In this document: positions 17,680 to 28,224 of the stretch, piece after piece
Layout: every line of letters starts with the position of its first letter
Numbering within the stretch: the first letter of the stretch is position 1
Assembly (NCBI GenBank): GCA_030041095.1
Contig: JASHON010000110.1
Coordinates: 1-64,000 of the forward strand
From: Terriglobia bacterium
GTDB lineage: Bacteria; Acidobacteriota; Terriglobia; UBA7540
DNA: 64,000 bases
Direction: 5' to 3'
Notes under the pieces: generated by a model
Told to the model about the DNA's origin: nothing
Database searches by the model: none
What the model saw: the letters and a program-made list of their open reading frames with translations, nothing else
Program-made: the position numbers and the translations under genes

Positions 17680-20600
17680 CCAGCCGGAAGCTCGGTCTTG
17701 CGGGGCGCGTCGCCCGCTTCTTCATTAACTCCAAACTGACACCGCTCTTCATGGCTTTCGCCCTTTTGCTCGGCGTCTTCGCGGTCCTGGAAACGCCGAG
17801 GGAAGAAGATCCGAACATTGTTGTGCCGATGATGGACGTGTTCGTGCGCATGCCCGGCGCAACTGCAAAAGAAGTGGAGCAACGCGTTACGACGCCCATG
17901 GAGAGGCTCATCTGGCAGATTCCGGGCGTACAGTATATCTATTCCACAACGCAGCCCGGCCTGAGCCTTGTTATCGTACGGTTTGAAGTGAACGAAAACG
18001 AAGAGCAGGCCGTCGTCAGGCTCTACGACAAGCTCTATTCCCACTTCGACATCATCCCCCCGGGCGCGTCGAAGCCTTTGATCAAGCCACGCTCGATTAA
18101 CGACGTACCGCAGTTGGCGTTGACGTTCTGGAGCAATGAGTACGATGGCTACAGCTTGCGGCGTATCGCGGCGGAAGTTCAGCATCGCGTCGAGAACATT
18201 CAGGACGTTTCGATCACGCACTTGATCGGCGGCCAGCGCCGCGAGATTCGAGTACTACTTGACCCGGTCAAAATGGCCGCACACCAAATTGCTCCTGCCA
18301 TGGTGATTCCCGCCCTTGAAGAATCAAACCAGCGGCTCCATGCGGGCGAGTTTGCCACGGGCAACCGGGAGTTCCGGGTGACGGCGGGAGAATTTCTGCA
18401 CAGTGCGGAAGACGTGGGCAGCACGGTGGTGGGTGTGGATGGCGGCCGGCCCGTCTACCTCCGCGACATTGCCAACATTCAGGACGGGCCGGCAGAACCC
18501 TCTGACTACGTCTTGTTTGGCCTGGGGCGAGCGCTACAAACCCACCTAAAGAGCGCTACCGGCGATTTCCCCGCCGTGACGCTTGCCATTTCCAAGAGAA
18601 AGGGAACGAACGCGGTTACGGTTGTCAACCGCGTGTTGGAAAAAGTGAATTTGCTGGAAGGAACGGTGATTCCGCCCGGCGTGCACATGACGGTAACGCG
18701 CAATTATGGCAGGACTGCGCAAGCGAAGTCCAACGAATTACTTCAGCACCTGCTCATTGCCACGCTCGCCGTAGCGGTGCTCGTCGCCCTCGCCCTAGGC
18801 TGGCGCTCCTCGATCGTCGTGCTGGCTGCCGTGCCCGTGACGCTAGCGCTCACGTTGTTCATCTACTACATCGACGGGTACACGCTGAACCGCGTCACTC
18901 TATTCGCCTTGATCTTCTCCATCGGTATCCTTGTAGACGATGCCATTGTGATGGTCGAGAACATTGCGCGCCACATGCACCTTCCGGAAAACCGGCATCG
19001 GCCCCTGGAGGATGTAGCGGCAGAAGCCGTGGACGAGGTCGGTAACCCGACCGTAATGGCCACGCTCACCGTGATTGCGGCAGTCCTGCCCATGGCGTTC
19101 GTCGGCGGATTGATGGGGCCGTACATGCGGCCGATCCCGGTGGGTGCCTCGGTGGCCATGGTGTTTTCGCTGTTCATCGCCGTAATTGTATCGCCGTGGG
19201 CGGCGATTCGGATGCTGGTGAACGAACGGGGCATGGAAGCGGGGGAGCGCGAAGCCGAAAGCTGGACGGTGCGCGCTTACCGCCGGCTCGCCACTCCACT
19301 CGTCTTGAACCGACGAGTACGACATCTGTTTCTGGGGGGTGTTGCCGTTCTCCTGCTCGGTGCCGTTTCTCTGCCCTTATTGAAGATCGTTTGGGTAAAA
19401 ATGCTTCCCTTCGATAACAAGAGCGAGTTTCAGGTGATTGTCGACATGCCGGAAGGCACGACCCTGGAACAAACCACCCGTGTCACCCGTGAAATTGCTC
19501 AGAGAATCGAGCGGGATCCTGACGTCACGAACACCGTCGTCTATGCAGGAACGGCCGGTCCCTACAACTTCAACGGTCTGGTCCGGCATTATTTTCTGCG
19601 CCAAGGTCCTGACAAGGCTGACATCCAGGTGAACCTGCTTCCCAAGGATCGAAGGTCCGAGCAGAGCCACGACATCGCCAAGCGCGTACGGACCGCCATT
19701 GACCCGATTGGCGCGCGCTATGGCGCGAGACTGAAGGTTGCGGAAATCCCACCTGGCCCGCCCGTTTATGCCACGCTCGAGGCAGAAATCTTCGGCGCCA
19801 ATTATTCCCAACAAATCGTTCTTGCAAACAAGGTGCGCAAAATCTTTCTTCACACACCCGGCGTGGTGGACGTGGATTGGACGGCCGCAGCGGCGGAGCG
19901 GGAGTACCGGTTTGCAGTGGACAAGCAAAAGGCGGCACTCGATGGGGTCAGTGAGGAGCAGATTGCGCAGACACTGGGACTAGCGCTCCACGGCACTGTC
20001 GCGGGATTGGCTCACCTGCCCAGGGAGCGCGAGGATGTGGACATCTTTTTACGGCTGCCGCTGGCCGACCGAAGCTCGATCGCCAGCCTGGGCGATCTCC
20101 GTGTGGTTTCCCGGAACGGAACTCTCGTCCCGCTCAGCGAGCTCACCGAGGTGGATGACGCAACCATCGAGCAGCCGATCTACCACGAAAACCTGAAGAG
20201 CGTTGTTTACGTGACTGGCGACGTGGCAGGCGGCGCGGAAAGCCCCATCTACGCCATGCTCAACATGAGCCACGCACTCGACCGGCTGCGTGCGCCGGCG
20301 GGCTATTCCATCGAGCGAGACTGGACGCACTATCCCTTCTCCACCAGCCGCCTTACGCTGAAGTGGGACGGCGAGTGGCGCATCACTTTTCACGTCTTTC
20401 GCGACCTGGGACTCGCTTTTGCGGTCGCCTTAGTGCTGATTTACATTATCGTGGTCGCCTGGTTCCAATCTTTTCTTGTGCCGTTAGTCATCATGGCTCC
20501 TATTCCACTGACCCTGATCGGCATCCTTCCCGTCCACGCCTTACTCGGCGCGTTCTTCACGGCCACATCGATCATCGGATTTATTGCCATGGCAGGAATC

Positions 20601-20942
20601 ATTGTCCGCAACTCGATCCTGGTCGTTGATTTTGCAGATCTCCGCCTCGAGCAAGGATTTCCGGTGGAACAAGCTGTCATTGAAGCGGGCGCCGTCCGCT
20701 TCCGGCCCATTTTGCTCACTGCCGCGGCGGTGGTAGTGGGATCGTTTGTGATCATCTTAGATCCGATTTTCCAAGGGCTGGCGATCTCGCTGATGGCAGG
20801 GGCAATCGCTTCCACGCTTCTCTCGCAACTCGCCATTCCGGTACTTTACTACTATCACGCGCGGCGGCGGCGTGCGAAGACAGAGGGGCCGTCTGCAGAA
20901 GCGAACCTCGGCGATTCCAGAACAAACACCACCAAGGAGTAA
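17676..20942 (+). CDS. RND efflux transporter permease (AcrB superfamily)
   Basis: A 1088-residue proton-driven pump with the twelve-helix RND layout: TM1 near 20-38, a large periplasmic porter/docking domain, TM2-6 about 345-500, a second periplasmic domain, and TM8-12 after about 910. TM4 carries the proton-relay pair in [14 protein letters not shown]. The repeat-symmetric segment [19 protein letters not shown] near 970 is typical. The substrate class cannot be fixed; the periplasmic parts resemble drug/solvent rather than heavy-metal pumps only loosely. The ribosome binding site is GGAGGAGAG. It is third in a coupled operon. Confidence 0.92.
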   Translation: MTSRKLGLAGRVARFFINSKLTPLFMAFALLLGVFAVLETPREEDPNIVVPMMDVFVRMPGATAKEVEQRVTTPMERLIWQIPGVQYIYSTTQPGLSLVIVRFEVNENEEQAVVRLYDKLYSHFDIIPPGASKPLIKPRSINDVPQLALTFWSNEYDGYSLRRIAAEVQHRVENIQDVSITHLIGGQRREIRVLLDPVKMAAHQIAPAMVIPALEESNQRLHAGEFATGNREFRVTAGEFLHSAEDVGSTVVGVDGGRPVYLRDIANIQDGPAEPSDYVLFGLGRALQTHLKSATGDFPAVTLAISKRKGTNAVTVVNRVLEKVNLLEGTVIPPGVHMTVTRNYGRTAQAKSNELLQHLLIATLAVAVLVALALGWRSSIVVLAAVPVTLALTLFIYYIDGYTLNRVTLFALIFSIGILVDDAIVMVENIARHMHLPENRHRPLEDVAAEAVDEVGNPTVMATLTVIAAVLPMAFVGGLMGPYMRPIPVGASVAMVFSLFIAVIVSPWAAIRMLVNERGMEAGEREAESWTVRAYRRLATPLVLNRRVRHLFLGGVAVLLLGAVSLPLLKIVWVKMLPFDNKSEFQVIVDMPEGTTLEQTTRVTREIAQRIERDPDVTNTVVYAGTAGPYNFNGLVRHYFLRQGPDKADIQVNLLPKDRRSEQSHDIAKRVRTAIDPIGARYGARLKVAEIPPGPPVYATLEAEIFGANYSQQIVLANKVRKIFLHTPGVVDVDWTAAAAEREYRFAVDKQKAALDGVSEEQIAQTLGLALHGTVAGLAHLPREREDVDIFLRLPLADRSSIASLGDLRVVSRNGTLVPLSELTEVDDATIEQPIYHENLKSVVYVTGDVAGGAESPIYAMLNMSHALDRLRAPAGYSIERDWTHYPFSTSRLTLKWDGEWRITFHVFRDLGLAFAVALVLIYIIVVAWFQSFLVPLVIMAPIPLTLIGILPVHALLGAFFTATSIIGFIAMAGIIVRNSILVVDFADLRLEQGFPVEQAVIEAGAVRFRPILLTAAAVVVGSFVIILDPIFQGLAISLMAGAIASTLLSQLAIPVLYYYHARRRRAKTEGPSAEANLGDSRTNTTKE

Positions 20943-20946
20943 AAAC

Positions 20947-21135
20947 ATGGATATCAACCGATGGCTCCGTCTGATTGCCGGCACATTTGTGCTTGCGACT
21001 CTATTGCTCGGCATCTACATGAATGCCAAATGGTTCTTGTTTACGGGCTTCGTAGGGATCAACCTGATGCAATCCGCATTCACCAACTGGTGCCCGATGA
21101 TGAGCATCCTGCGGAAGCTCGGAGTTCGTGCCTAG
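20947..21135 (+). CDS. DUF2892 (YgaP-transmembrane-like) small membrane protein
   Basis: A 62-residue protein with two predicted membrane helices (IAGTFVLATLLLGIYM and FLFTGFVGINLMQSAF) and the family phrase NWCPMMSILRKLG. DUF2892 domains occur alone or fused to rhodanese in YgaP. The Cys-Pro is the conserved element. The gene begins four bases after the pump's stop with ribosome binding site AAGGAG, so it belongs to the same operon. Its role may lie in sulfur or redox handling, by association only. Confidence 0.85.
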   Translation: MDINRWLRLIAGTFVLATLLLGIYMNAKWFLFTGFVGINLMQSAFTNWCPMMSILRKLGVRA

Positions 21136-21201
21136 CAGTTTGGTGAAAAAGTCCCTGCGAATGTTGATTGCAGGTGCGGCTCACCTGACAAGGAGGACGA
21201 A

Positions 21202-21585
21202 ATGTTTTATCGCGTGCAATCGAACAAAAGTCTTGCTGAGACGGCCCAAGCTCTCGAGGCAGCGAGCCAGAGACACAAATTTGGAATCATGGCCGTGCAT
21301 GACCTTAAAGCTAAAATGAAGGAAAAGGGCGTGGATTTCGATCGCGAATGCATGATCTTCGAAGTCTGCAACCCACAGCAGGCGAAAAGAGTGCTTGAAG
21401 CTAACGCGGCTATCTCCACTGCCCTGCCATGCCGGATTTCGATGTTTGCCGAGGGCAACGGTGTCACACTCGCCATGTTGCGGCCCACGGCTTTACTCGA
21501 TCTCTTCCACTTGCCAGAGCTGCGTAGCGTCGCGGAAGAAGTGGAGGAGGTGTTGACAAAAATGATGAACGAAGCCGCAGGATAA
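21202..21585 (+). CDS. DUF302 domain protein
   Basis: A 127-residue soluble protein matching the DUF302 pattern: an N-terminal SLAETAQALEAASQRHKFGI, HDLKAKMKEKGVDFDRECMI, EVCNPQQAKRVL and CRISMFAEGNGVTLAML. The ribosome binding site AAGGAGG precedes ATG 21202. DUF302 genes often sit beside efflux, DUF2892 and stress genes as here, but no reaction is established for the family. Probably the last part of the efflux operon or a closely linked unit. Confidence 0.85.
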   Translation: MFYRVQSNKSLAETAQALEAASQRHKFGIMAVHDLKAKMKEKGVDFDRECMIFEVCNPQQAKRVLEANAAISTALPCRISMFAEGNGVTLAMLRPTALLDLFHLPELRSVAEEVEEVLTKMMNEAAG

Positions 21586-21634
21586 CCCTTCGCCATCCGT
21601 CGACTTTTTCGCAACGCAAAGCGATGGAGATTGT

Positions 21635-22495
21635 ATGGACCCATTCGAACCGAAACGCATTCTCTGCCCGATCGACTTCAGCGGGCATTCTGCGCAAGCG
21701 CTTCGTCTGGCGGAAAGCATGGCTCAGTCCTTCAGCTCCGAGCTGATCGTGCTTCACGCGCAACGCTTGGAGGCGCCCGCGTATTTCACGCAAGCGCAAA
21801 TTGCGGATTTGAAGAGCCGGCTCCGGCGCAGCGCCCGCGCCGCCCGCGCTTTGACTGAGGAATTCTCCAGCCGTTATTTGCCCTGGAACGTCCCGCGTTC
21901 GATCAGCGTGGTGGAGGCCGACCCCTTGACGGCTATCCTCGAGACTCTTAAGAAATCCAAGGCCGGCCTGCTTGTGATGGGCACGTACGGACGGAGCGGG
22001 CTTACGCGAATTCGGCTGGGATCCGTGACCGAGAGCGTCTTGCGCCGAGCCGATGTGCCGGTAGCGACCGCAGGCCCGCAGATCAAGGCACTCGCATCAG
22101 CAAAACCCATCCGCCGGGTGTTGGCCGCGGTAGACTACAGCGAGCACGCGCGCGAGGTGCTGAACCATGCAGCCACCGTCGCCGCACGAGCCGGGGCGGG
22201 TTTGATTGTGACACACGTATCGCCTGCGGGTGAAAGTGATGCGCCAGATGCGGATTTGCTCCGCACCTTATGCGATTGGGTCGATCCGGAAACGCGCAGC
22301 CGCTGTCAGGTGTCCGAAAACGTGCGTCGCGGGACGCCAGCCCAAGAAATCATCGCCGCAGCGCAACAACACCGTGCAAGCCTGATTGTGGCGGGAACGG
22401 TGCGCCACCGCTTTTGGGGAAGCGTTCACCTTGGGCGTGCGACAGAAGCCATCGTGCGCTCGGCTCCCTGTCCGGTGCTCAGTGTCCCAGCATGA
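21635..22495 (+). CDS. Tandem universal stress protein (UspA family)
   Basis: A 286-residue protein made of two Usp domains (about 1-150 and 160-286). Domain 1 has the ATP-binding signature G-x2-G-x9-GS in GTYGRSGLTRIRLGSVTE. Domain 2 keeps VLAAVDYSEHAREVL and the terminal APCPVLSVP but has a degenerate nucleotide loop (GTVRHRFWGSVHLGRATE). Such proteins accumulate in starvation, oxidative or energy stress. The position after the OsmC/efflux/DUF302 genes supports a stress island. Confidence 0.9.
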   Translation: MDPFEPKRILCPIDFSGHSAQALRLAESMAQSFSSELIVLHAQRLEAPAYFTQAQIADLKSRLRRSARAARALTEEFSSRYLPWNVPRSISVVEADPLTAILETLKKSKAGLLVMGTYGRSGLTRIRLGSVTESVLRRADVPVATAGPQIKALASAKPIRRVLAAVDYSEHAREVLNHAATVAARAGAGLIVTHVSPAGESDAPDADLLRTLCDWVDPETRSRCQVSENVRRGTPAQEIIAAAQQHRASLIVAGTVRHRFWGSVHLGRATEAIVRSAPCPVLSVPA

Positions 22496-22550
22496 CGGCG
22501 GTGTGACCAAAATCACAGACCCGCGTTACGCCAGGCATTACGTTTAAGTT

Positions 22551-23840
22551 GTGAACCTGGTTCTGGCAGGACTCAGCCACAAGACAGCCCCGGTCGAGGC
22601 GCGCGAGCGTTTCACGATCGCAAAGGACCGTCTGGCGGCCGCACTCAAGGCGCTGCAGGCTACACCCGGAATTGAAGAGTCGCTCATCCTGAGCACGTGC
22701 AACCGCGTCGAGTTTGCTCTTATCGGCTCCCAAGGGCATAACGCGGTTGATGGTTTTCGCGAATTTGCGAAAAGCTTTTACGGTACGGCGTACGATGAAT
22801 TCTCCCACCTTTTCTACGTCCACCAGGGATACGAAGCCGTCAGGCACCTTTTCCGTGTGGCTGCGGGGCTCGATTCTCTTGTCGTCGGAGAGCCTCAGAT
22901 TCTCGGCCAGATGAAGTCAGCTTATCAGGAAGCCAAGGCGTGCGGCGCGGCCGGAAACGTATTGGATTTGGTCTGCCCCAAGGTTTTCAACGTTGCCAAG
23001 CGCATTCGCTCCGAAACCCGCATCTCGGAGGCCGGCGCATCTGTCATTACCGCGGCTGTTGAGATGGCTGAAGGTTTCCTCGGCACGCTTAAAGGGAAAA
23101 GCACACTGATCGTTGGGGCGGGCGAAATGGGGAAACACGCCGCGCTCCGGCTGACCGTCAAAGGCGCATCCACTCTCCTCGTGAGCAATCGCACCCACGC
23201 CCGGGCCGTCGAGCTGGCTCAAGAACTGAAGGGATTGGCCGTCCGTTTTGACGCCATCTGGGAGGCTATGGGCCGAGTGGACGTGATCCTCAGCTCAACG
23301 GGCTGCCCTCATTTCCTGATCACGCGCGAGGATATGGAAGCCCTGATGGAAAAGCGCGGCGGCCGCCGGATCTGCCTGATCGATATCGCTGTGCCTCGCG
23401 ATATCGATCCGCGCGTGCGCGAGGTTAGAGGCTGCCAGTTGATCAACCTGGACGACCTGGAACAAAGGGCCGAGAAGAACACTGTCAAAAGAACGCACGA
23501 GGCCGAGGCTGCCTATCGAATCATCGACGAGGAACTGGCGCGCTTCAGACAGCGGCAGGAGGCGCTGGCGACGGTCCCCACCATCGTTTCCCTGCGCGAG
23601 TACGCAGAAGCCATCCGCCGTTTCGAGCTGGCCCGTACCCGCCGGCTCTTTGGCCACCTGACGAGAGAACAGCAAGAAGCACTCGAGATCCTCACTCAGG
23701 GACTCGTGAACAAGCTTCTTCACACACCCTTCACCGAGCTCAAACAAGCCGCAGTGCGTCCGGACCGCTCCGCGTTCCTGGACGTGGTCCGGACGATCTT
23801 CCATCTCGATCCCAAATCTCCGCCGGAATCGACCAACTGA
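22551..23840 (+). CDS. hemA: Glutamyl-tRNA reductase
   Basis: A 429-residue enzyme of the C5 pathway to tetrapyrroles: it reduces Glu-tRNA(Glu) to glutamate-1-semialdehyde with NADPH. The opening LAGLSHKTAPVEARERF, the nucleophile C50 in LSTCNRVE, the GEPQILGQMK segment and the NADPH-binding VGAGEMGKHA are all present, followed by the C-terminal dimerisation helices. The start is GTG 22551 with only a weak ribosome binding site. No other hem gene lies in the window. Confidence 0.95.
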   Translation: MNLVLAGLSHKTAPVEARERFTIAKDRLAAALKALQATPGIEESLILSTCNRVEFALIGSQGHNAVDGFREFAKSFYGTAYDEFSHLFYVHQGYEAVRHLFRVAAGLDSLVVGEPQILGQMKSAYQEAKACGAAGNVLDLVCPKVFNVAKRIRSETRISEAGASVITAAVEMAEGFLGTLKGKSTLIVGAGEMGKHAALRLTVKGASTLLVSNRTHARAVELAQELKGLAVRFDAIWEAMGRVDVILSSTGCPHFLITREDMEALMEKRGGRRICLIDIAVPRDIDPRVREVRGCQLINLDDLEQRAEKNTVKRTHEAEAAYRIIDEELARFRQRQEALATVPTIVSLREYAEAIRRFELARTRRLFGHLTREQQEALEILTQGLVNKLLHTPFTELKQAAVRPDRSAFLDVVRTIFHLDPKSPPESTN

Positions 23841-24185
23841 CTGCCTGCGTTTAGCAGGCTGTGGAAAAAGCCTGTCTGCCTTGCTGAGTGAGACGAGAGA
23901 TCTCTGCATCTCTTCGAAAACAAATGCTGGCATTCTTCGCTGCGCTCAGAAGGACATTCGTTGAAAGCGTCTTTCGGCATCCTGTCAAAGGGAAACCCGG
24001 ACGCTGCCGTACACCGCGATCGGCGCCCCCGAGATATGCGCACGTGCAGCCTGCGGTCGATGTTCCGTAGTAGGCGCCGGAGGAAATGGACTCGTAAATG
24101 TTTTGCCTCCGAACGAACATTTTGAATTACACTGCCTGGTGGTTTTCCGATACCAGCGGGAGGCTTCGCCCGAATGGAGGAATGC
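23841..24185. other. Intergenic region with a second MITE-like copy
   Basis: No gene is supported here. The first ~140 bases form a degenerate palindromic element (described separately). The remainder is the leader of the mutarotase gene, ending in the ribosome binding site GGAGG at 24176-24180. Confidence 0.55.
23851..23993. repeat. Degenerate copy of the AGCAGGCTGcgGAAAAA element
   Basis: The left end (TTAGCAGGCTGTGGAAAAAG) matches the left end of the 14225-14360 element. The right end (CTTTCGGCATCCTGTC, near 23971-23986) is its imperfect inverse. Between them lies GCTGGCATTCTTCGCTGCGC at about 23930, a phrase I recall as common in acidobacterial intergenic repeats. A lone left-end-like sequence also occurs at 21134-21153. 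Confidence 0.5.
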
Positions 24186-24506
24186 ATGGAGCGTGTTTGC
24201 TTTTTGCTCAAGGTTCGTTCCGATCGTCTGGAGGAATACAAAGAAAGGCACCAGGCCGTCTGGCCCGATATGCTGAAAGCGCTCAGCGAAACGGGCTGGC
24301 ACAACTATTCACTTTTCATTCGAGAGGATGGTCTCTTGGTGGGCTATTTTGAGACCCCGGACTTAAAGGCCGCACTTGAAGGCATGGCCAAGCACGAGGT
24401 CAACGAGCGGTGGCAGCGGGAGATGTCTGATTTTTTTGAGAACCTTCAAGGCAGGCGGCCCGATGAGGGATTTCAAAAGCTGGAGGAGGTGTTTCACCTG
24501 GTGTGA
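24186..24506 (+). CDS. rhaM: L-rhamnose mutarotase family protein
   Basis: A 106-residue ferredoxin-like dimeric protein. It shows the family pattern ERVCFLLKVRSDRLEEYKER, then H22 in RHQAVWPDML (the catalytic His of RhaM), GWHNYSLFI, LVGYFETPD and the terminal FQKLEEVFHL. The enzyme interconverts alpha and beta anomers of L-rhamnose. The start at 24186 is chosen because GGAGG lies just upstream; an ATG at 24174 would add four residues. No other rhamnose gene is nearby, so the sugar specificity is by family only. Confidence 0.85.
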   Translation: MERVCFLLKVRSDRLEEYKERHQAVWPDMLKALSETGWHNYSLFIREDGLLVGYFETPDLKAALEGMAKHEVNERWQREMSDFFENLQGRRPDEGFQKLEEVFHLV

Positions 24507-24617
24507 GAAGCGACGGTTGACCCTGTTCCCTCGGCTTCAATAGGGCCCCAACAAGCGATCGGAGAGAGCTCCCGAGCACGGAGCCCGTTCACCATGCTAT
24601 TTGCTTGAAGTGTCGGT

Positions 24618-25118
24618 TCAACTTTCGCCGCCTTCGGAGCCCTTCTCGCCTTTCTCCTCAGTTGGCGGCTGGGCAGGCTGAACCTGTTTGGCTTCTTCCT
24701 CCGCCTTCTGCCGGCGCCGCTCCATCCGCTTTGCACGCGCTTCAGCACGCTTCGACAAGACCTCAGTACCCACGAGCTCCAGAACGGCTACATCCCCGCC
24801 GTCACCCCTTCGCCAACCCGATGGGATGAGTCGCGTATAACCGCCCGAGCGCGCCGAATAACGGGGAGCGATATCTTCGAAGAGTTTTTTGACAGCCGGC
24901 GCACCCATGCAATACGCCGCGGCCTGGCGGCGCGCATGGAGGTCGCCTCGTTTTCCCAACGAAATCATCTTTTCGGCAATGCCACGGGTGGCTTTCGCCT
25001 TGGCAACCGTCGTCTCGATTCGCTCCTCGAGAATCAGCGAAGTGACCAGGTTGCGAAGCAGCGCCCGCCGGTGCGTTGTGTTGCGGCTCAGCTTTCTGCC
25101 GTAGTTACGATGACGCAT
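24618..25118 (-). CDS. rplQ: 50S ribosomal protein L17
   Basis: A 166-residue protein beginning [20 protein letters not shown], the standard L17 start. The core ends near residue 120 ([11 protein letters not shown]). The remaining ~40 residues are a Lys/Arg/Glu-rich helix running into a Pro/Gln/Glu tail ([13 protein letters not shown]) absent from the E. coli protein. It is the last gene of the alpha operon, 15 bases after rpoA, at the convergent end with rhaM. No T-rich terminator hairpin was seen downstream. Confidence 0.97.
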   Translation of the reverse strand: MRHRNYGRKLSRNTTHRRALLRNLVTSLILEERIETTVAKAKATRGIAEKMISLGKRGDLHARRQAAAYCMGAPAVKKLFEDIAPRYSARSGGYTRLIPSGWRRGDGGDVAVLELVGTEVLSKRAEARAKRMERRRQKAEEEAKQVQPAQPPTEEKGEKGSEGGES

Positions 25119-25133
25119 GTTTGAACCCGCTCC

Positions 25134-26144
25134 TCACGCCTCGGCCGGAGGCGCTTCTCCCGACGAAGCAATGGCATTGCCCTTCTCATCAAACTTCATC
25201 CCTAGCCCTAGTCCCATCAAGCCGAGGATTTCCTTTATTTCATTCAACGACTTTCGCCCGAAGTTCTTGGTTTTCAGCATCTCGGATTCGGTTTTCTGCA
25301 CCAGCTCCCGGATCGTTGTAATGTTAGCGTTCTTCAGGCAATTGTAAGAGCGGACGGAAAGCTCCAACTCTTCCACCGAACGGTCGAGATTTTCGTTAGG
25401 GATGATCAACGGCCTTTCGGCCGAGACGGATTCCGTGGACTCCGTTGTCTCCTCAAAGTTCATGAAAATGGTCATATGATCTTTCAAGAGCTTCGCGGCA
25501 TATCCAATGGCGTCCTGCGGAGAAATGGAGCCGTTGGTCCAAACATCGAGCGTCAGCTTGTCGTAATCCGTCATCTGGCCAAGCCGGGCCGCTTCGACCG
25601 TATAGTTGACTTTCCGGATCGGGGAGTGTACGGAATCGACCGGGATGTACCCAACCGGCAAATCTTCATCAAAATTCTTTTCCGCAGAAACATAGCCCCG
25701 GTTGAGTTGAACGCGCATCTCGATATTCAGGTTCCCGCCTTCACCGACCGTTGCAATGTAAACGTCCTTATCGAGAATCTCGACATCCGGGTCTTCCTGA
25801 ATCGCACGCGCCGTGACCTCGCCCGGCTGTTCCACCGAAAGCACGAGCGTCTTGGGGTCTTCGACGTTCATCTTCAACGGAATTTGCTTGAGGTTGAGGA
25901 TGATGTCCGTCGCGTCTTCGACCACACCCGGAATTGAGGAAAACTCATGCATGACGCCGGCCACCCGAACGGCCGTGATGGCGGCGCCTTCGATGGAAGA
26001 AAGCAGGACGCGCCGCAAGGCGTTGCCAATGGTCGTCCCGAAGCCCCGCTCGAACGGCTGAGCGTAAAATCGCCCGTACTTGTCCGTCAGCGTTTCCGTA
26101 TCGCAGATCAAGCGCTTCGGTCTTTGAAATCCAGTCCACTGCAT
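25134..26144 (-). CDS. rpoA: RNA polymerase alpha subunit
   Basis: A 336-residue subunit. The N-terminal domain (about 1-230) contains [20 protein letters not shown] for dimerisation and beta/beta-prime docking. A linker is followed by the alpha-CTD (about 255-320) with [20 protein letters not shown] and [15 protein letters not shown], which contacts UP elements and activators. The ATG start has AGGAGG upstream. The position between rpsD and rplQ is the standard alpha-operon order. Confidence 0.98.
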   Translation of the reverse strand: MQWTGFQRPKRLICDTETLTDKYGRFYAQPFERGFGTTIGNALRRVLLSSIEGAAITAVRVAGVMHEFSSIPGVVEDATDIILNLKQIPLKMNVEDPKTLVLSVEQPGEVTARAIQEDPDVEILDKDVYIATVGEGGNLNIEMRVQLNRGYVSAEKNFDEDLPVGYIPVDSVHSPIRKVNYTVEAARLGQMTDYDKLTLDVWTNGSISPQDAIGYAAKLLKDHMTIFMNFEETTESTESVSAERPLIIPNENLDRSVEELELSVRSYNCLKNANITTIRELVQKTESEMLKTKNFGRKSLNEIKEILGLMGLGLGMKFDEKGNAIASSGEAPPAEA

Positions 26145-26187
26145 GGAACTTTCACCTCCTAAATCTTGATCCTTGCATTACGCCACA

Positions 26188-26817
26188 CTACTTTGAATAG
26201 AGCTCGACAATCATCTGCTCCTGAATGGGGAAATTGACGTCTTCGCGCTTGGGCAGCGATACGACCCGTGCCTTCAGGTTCTCGCGATCCAACGCCAGCC
26301 ACGGCGGGACGCCACGTCCGCCGGTGAGGTCTAACGACCGCTGAACCGACGCCAATTGACGGCTCGCTTCTTTCAAAGCGATTTCCTGGCCGGGCGCCAC
26401 CTGGAACGATGGAATGTTCACCTTGCGGCCGTTCACGAGAACGTGAGAGTGGCGCACGAGCTGGCGCGCCGACGCCCGCGACGGCGCAAAGCCCAAACGA
26501 TACACCGTGTTATCGAGTCTCCGCTCCAGCAGGAAGAGCAAATTCTCTCCGGTAATTCCCTTACGGGACGCTGCCTTTTCGTAATAGCTCCGAAACTGGT
26601 TCTCGAGGATGCCGTAAAGCCGCCTCACCTTTTGTTTCTCCCGGAGCTGCAATCCATATCCCAGTGGCTTAGGCCGGCGCGACTTGCCATGCTGGCCAGG
26701 GGCGAAATTCCGTTTCTCGATGGCGCACTTGTCCGTCAGGCAACGCTGTCCTTTCAGAAAAAGCTTCACGCCTTCACGCCGGCAGAGGCGGCAGACTGCT
26801 TCACGATATCTTGCCAA
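26188..26817 (-). CDS. rpsD: 30S ribosomal protein S4 (zinc-binding form)
   Basis: A 209-residue S4 with an N-terminal zinc knuckle: C9-x2-C12 and C26-x4-C31 ([18 protein letters not shown]...), followed by the S4 RNA-binding domain ([20 protein letters not shown]). The start codon is TTG at 26817-26815 behind AAAGGAG. S4 nucleates 30S assembly and in many bacteria represses its own operon. Confidence 0.97.
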   Translation of the reverse strand: MARYREAVCRLCRREGVKLFLKGQRCLTDKCAIEKRNFAPGQHGKSRRPKPLGYGLQLREKQKVRRLYGILENQFRSYYEKAASRKGITGENLLFLLERRLDNTVYRLGFAPSRASARQLVRHSHVLVNGRKVNIPSFQVAPGQEIALKEASRQLASVQRSLDLTGGRGVPPWLALDRENLKARVVSLPKREDVNFPIQEQMIVELYSK

Positions 26818-26829
26818 ACGAATCTCCTT

Positions 26830-27240
26830 TCACACTCTTCGGCGCTTGGGCGGTTTGCAGCCGTTGTGGGGAATGGGCGTGACGTCCTTGATGCTTCGCA
26901 CTTCAATCCCGACGGACGCCAAGGCGCGGATGGCGGATTCCCGGCCCGCACCGGGGCCCTTCACTCGAACCTCCACGGACCGCATGCCGTGGTCGCGCGC
27001 GGCCGAGGCGGCGCGCGAGGCCGCCTGTTGCGCCGCGAACGGCGTCCCCTTGCGTGAGCCGCGGAATCCGAGGGAACCGGAACTCGACCAGCATACCAGC
27101 TTACCGTCCGGATCCGTGATGCTCACAAGCGTGTTGTTGAACGTGGCCTGGATATGAACGATCCCCGCCGGCACAACACGCTTTTCTTTCTTCTTGAACG
27201 ATTTTTTCTTTCCCGTTTTTGATACGGGCGGCTTTGCCAT
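26830..27240 (-). CDS. rpsK: 30S ribosomal protein S11
   Basis: A 136-residue S11, with a basic N-terminal extension ([16 protein letters not shown]) and core motifs [19 protein letters not shown] and [18 protein letters not shown] at the C-terminus. It lies on the platform of the 30S subunit near the E site. A 159-base gap separates it from rpsM upstream, unusually long for this cluster. Confidence 0.97.
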   Translation of the reverse strand: MAKPPVSKTGKKKSFKKKEKRVVPAGIVHIQATFNNTLVSITDPDGKLVCWSSSGSLGFRGSRKGTPFAAQQAASRAASAARDHGMRSVEVRVKGPGAGRESAIRALASVGIEVRSIKDVTPIPHNGCKPPKRRRV

Positions 27241-27399
27241 ACAAACTCCTTACCCCGCAGGGGGCACGGTCAGCAGCAAAGACCAGGCTGCCACGCCACG
27301 CGAAGTATCTCCGCATTTCCCTGAGTACAAAAGCCAGATTTCTTCTCCGTCATCCGGTGGATCCAAATGACGGGCGCCCGATCGTTTTTCAGCAACGCG

Positions 27400-27786
27400 C
27401 TAGGTCTTGGCACTGGACCGCTTCTTGTTCGCAATGGTTCCCTTGCGTGGGCCTTTCCGCGTCCGCGCGTTCGTATGGGTGCGCTGTCCCCGGACGGGAA
27501 GATTGCGCCGATGCCGAAGGCCGCGATACGAGCCAATTTCAATCAGCCGCCGGATGCTCAAGGCGACTTCCTTGCGCAGGTCTCCTTCGATGTTTCCCTC
27601 GTCTTCGATAATCTGGCGGATGCGCGTGACTTCTTCCTCCGTCAGCTCGCTCACTTTTTTGTCGGGAGCGACGCCGGCGCGGACCAGAATGGACATCGAC
27701 CGCGCCCGGCCGATCCCGTAAATATACGTCAGCGCAATTTCCGCCCTCTTCGCTTGAGGCAAATCAATTCCCGCTATTCTGGCCAT
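27400..27786 (-). CDS. rpsM: 30S ribosomal protein S13
   Basis: A 128-residue S13 starting [20 protein letters not shown]. It contains the helix-two-turn-helix domain and the C-terminal tail [20 protein letters not shown] that reaches the decoding-side tRNAs. It follows rpmJ by nine bases. Confidence 0.97.
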   Translation of the reverse strand: MARIAGIDLPQAKRAEIALTYIYGIGRARSMSILVRAGVAPDKKVSELTEEEVTRIRQIIEDEGNIEGDLRKEVALSIRRLIEIGSYRGLRHRRNLPVRGQRTHTNARTRKGPRKGTIANKKRSSAKT

Positions 27787-27795
27787 ATCGATCCT

Positions 27796-27909
27796 CTAAC
27801 CTTGCCGCTGCTTGTGTTTCGGGTTTTCGCAAATCACCCGCACGACGCCTGCTCTTTTGATGATTTTACACTTGCTACAAATTCTGCGAACGGACGATCT
27901 TACTTTCAT
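27796..27909 (-). CDS. rpmJ: 50S ribosomal protein L36
   Basis: A 37-residue protein starting [15 protein letters not shown] and ending NPKHKQRQG, read directly from the reverse strand (ATG 27909, TAG 27796). Zinc ligands C11-x2-C14-x12-C27-x4-H32 are all present, so it is the zinc-containing C+ form. The place between infA and rpsM is the usual one. Confidence 0.96.
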   Translation of the reverse strand: MKVRSSVRRICSKCKIIKRAGVVRVICENPKHKQRQG

Positions 27910-27996
27910 AGCCTGATCCACTCCTCGCGGTTCTTCATGCCCGCTTCTCTCCGCGCGCCGACGCCCCACCAAGGTTCTCGCCGCCGGCGACGCCCG

Positions 27997-28215
27997 TCAC
28001 CGGTAACGATACACAATGCGCCCGCGGGTGAGATCGTAAGGTGAAAGCTCCACGGCAACTTTGTCTCCAGGCAGGATTCGGATAAAGTTTTTCCGCATCT
28101 TGCCGGAGATGTGCGCCAGTACGCGGTGCTTGTTTTCGAGCTCAACACGAAACATCGCGTTCGGGAGCGGCTCAATCACCGTGGCGATCACCTCAATGGC
28201 TTCTTCCTTGGCCAT
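27997..28215 (-). CDS. infA: Translation initiation factor IF-1
   Basis: A 72-residue single OB-fold protein of standard length. The sequence [20 protein letters not shown], then [20 protein letters not shown] and [16 protein letters not shown] is characteristic. IF-1 blocks the A site during initiation. It starts nine bases after map. Confidence 0.98.
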   Translation of the reverse strand: MAKEEAIEVIATVIEPLPNAMFRVELENKHRVLAHISGKMRKNFIRILPGDKVAVELSPYDLTRGRIVYRYR

Positions 28216-28224
28216 AAATTTAGA

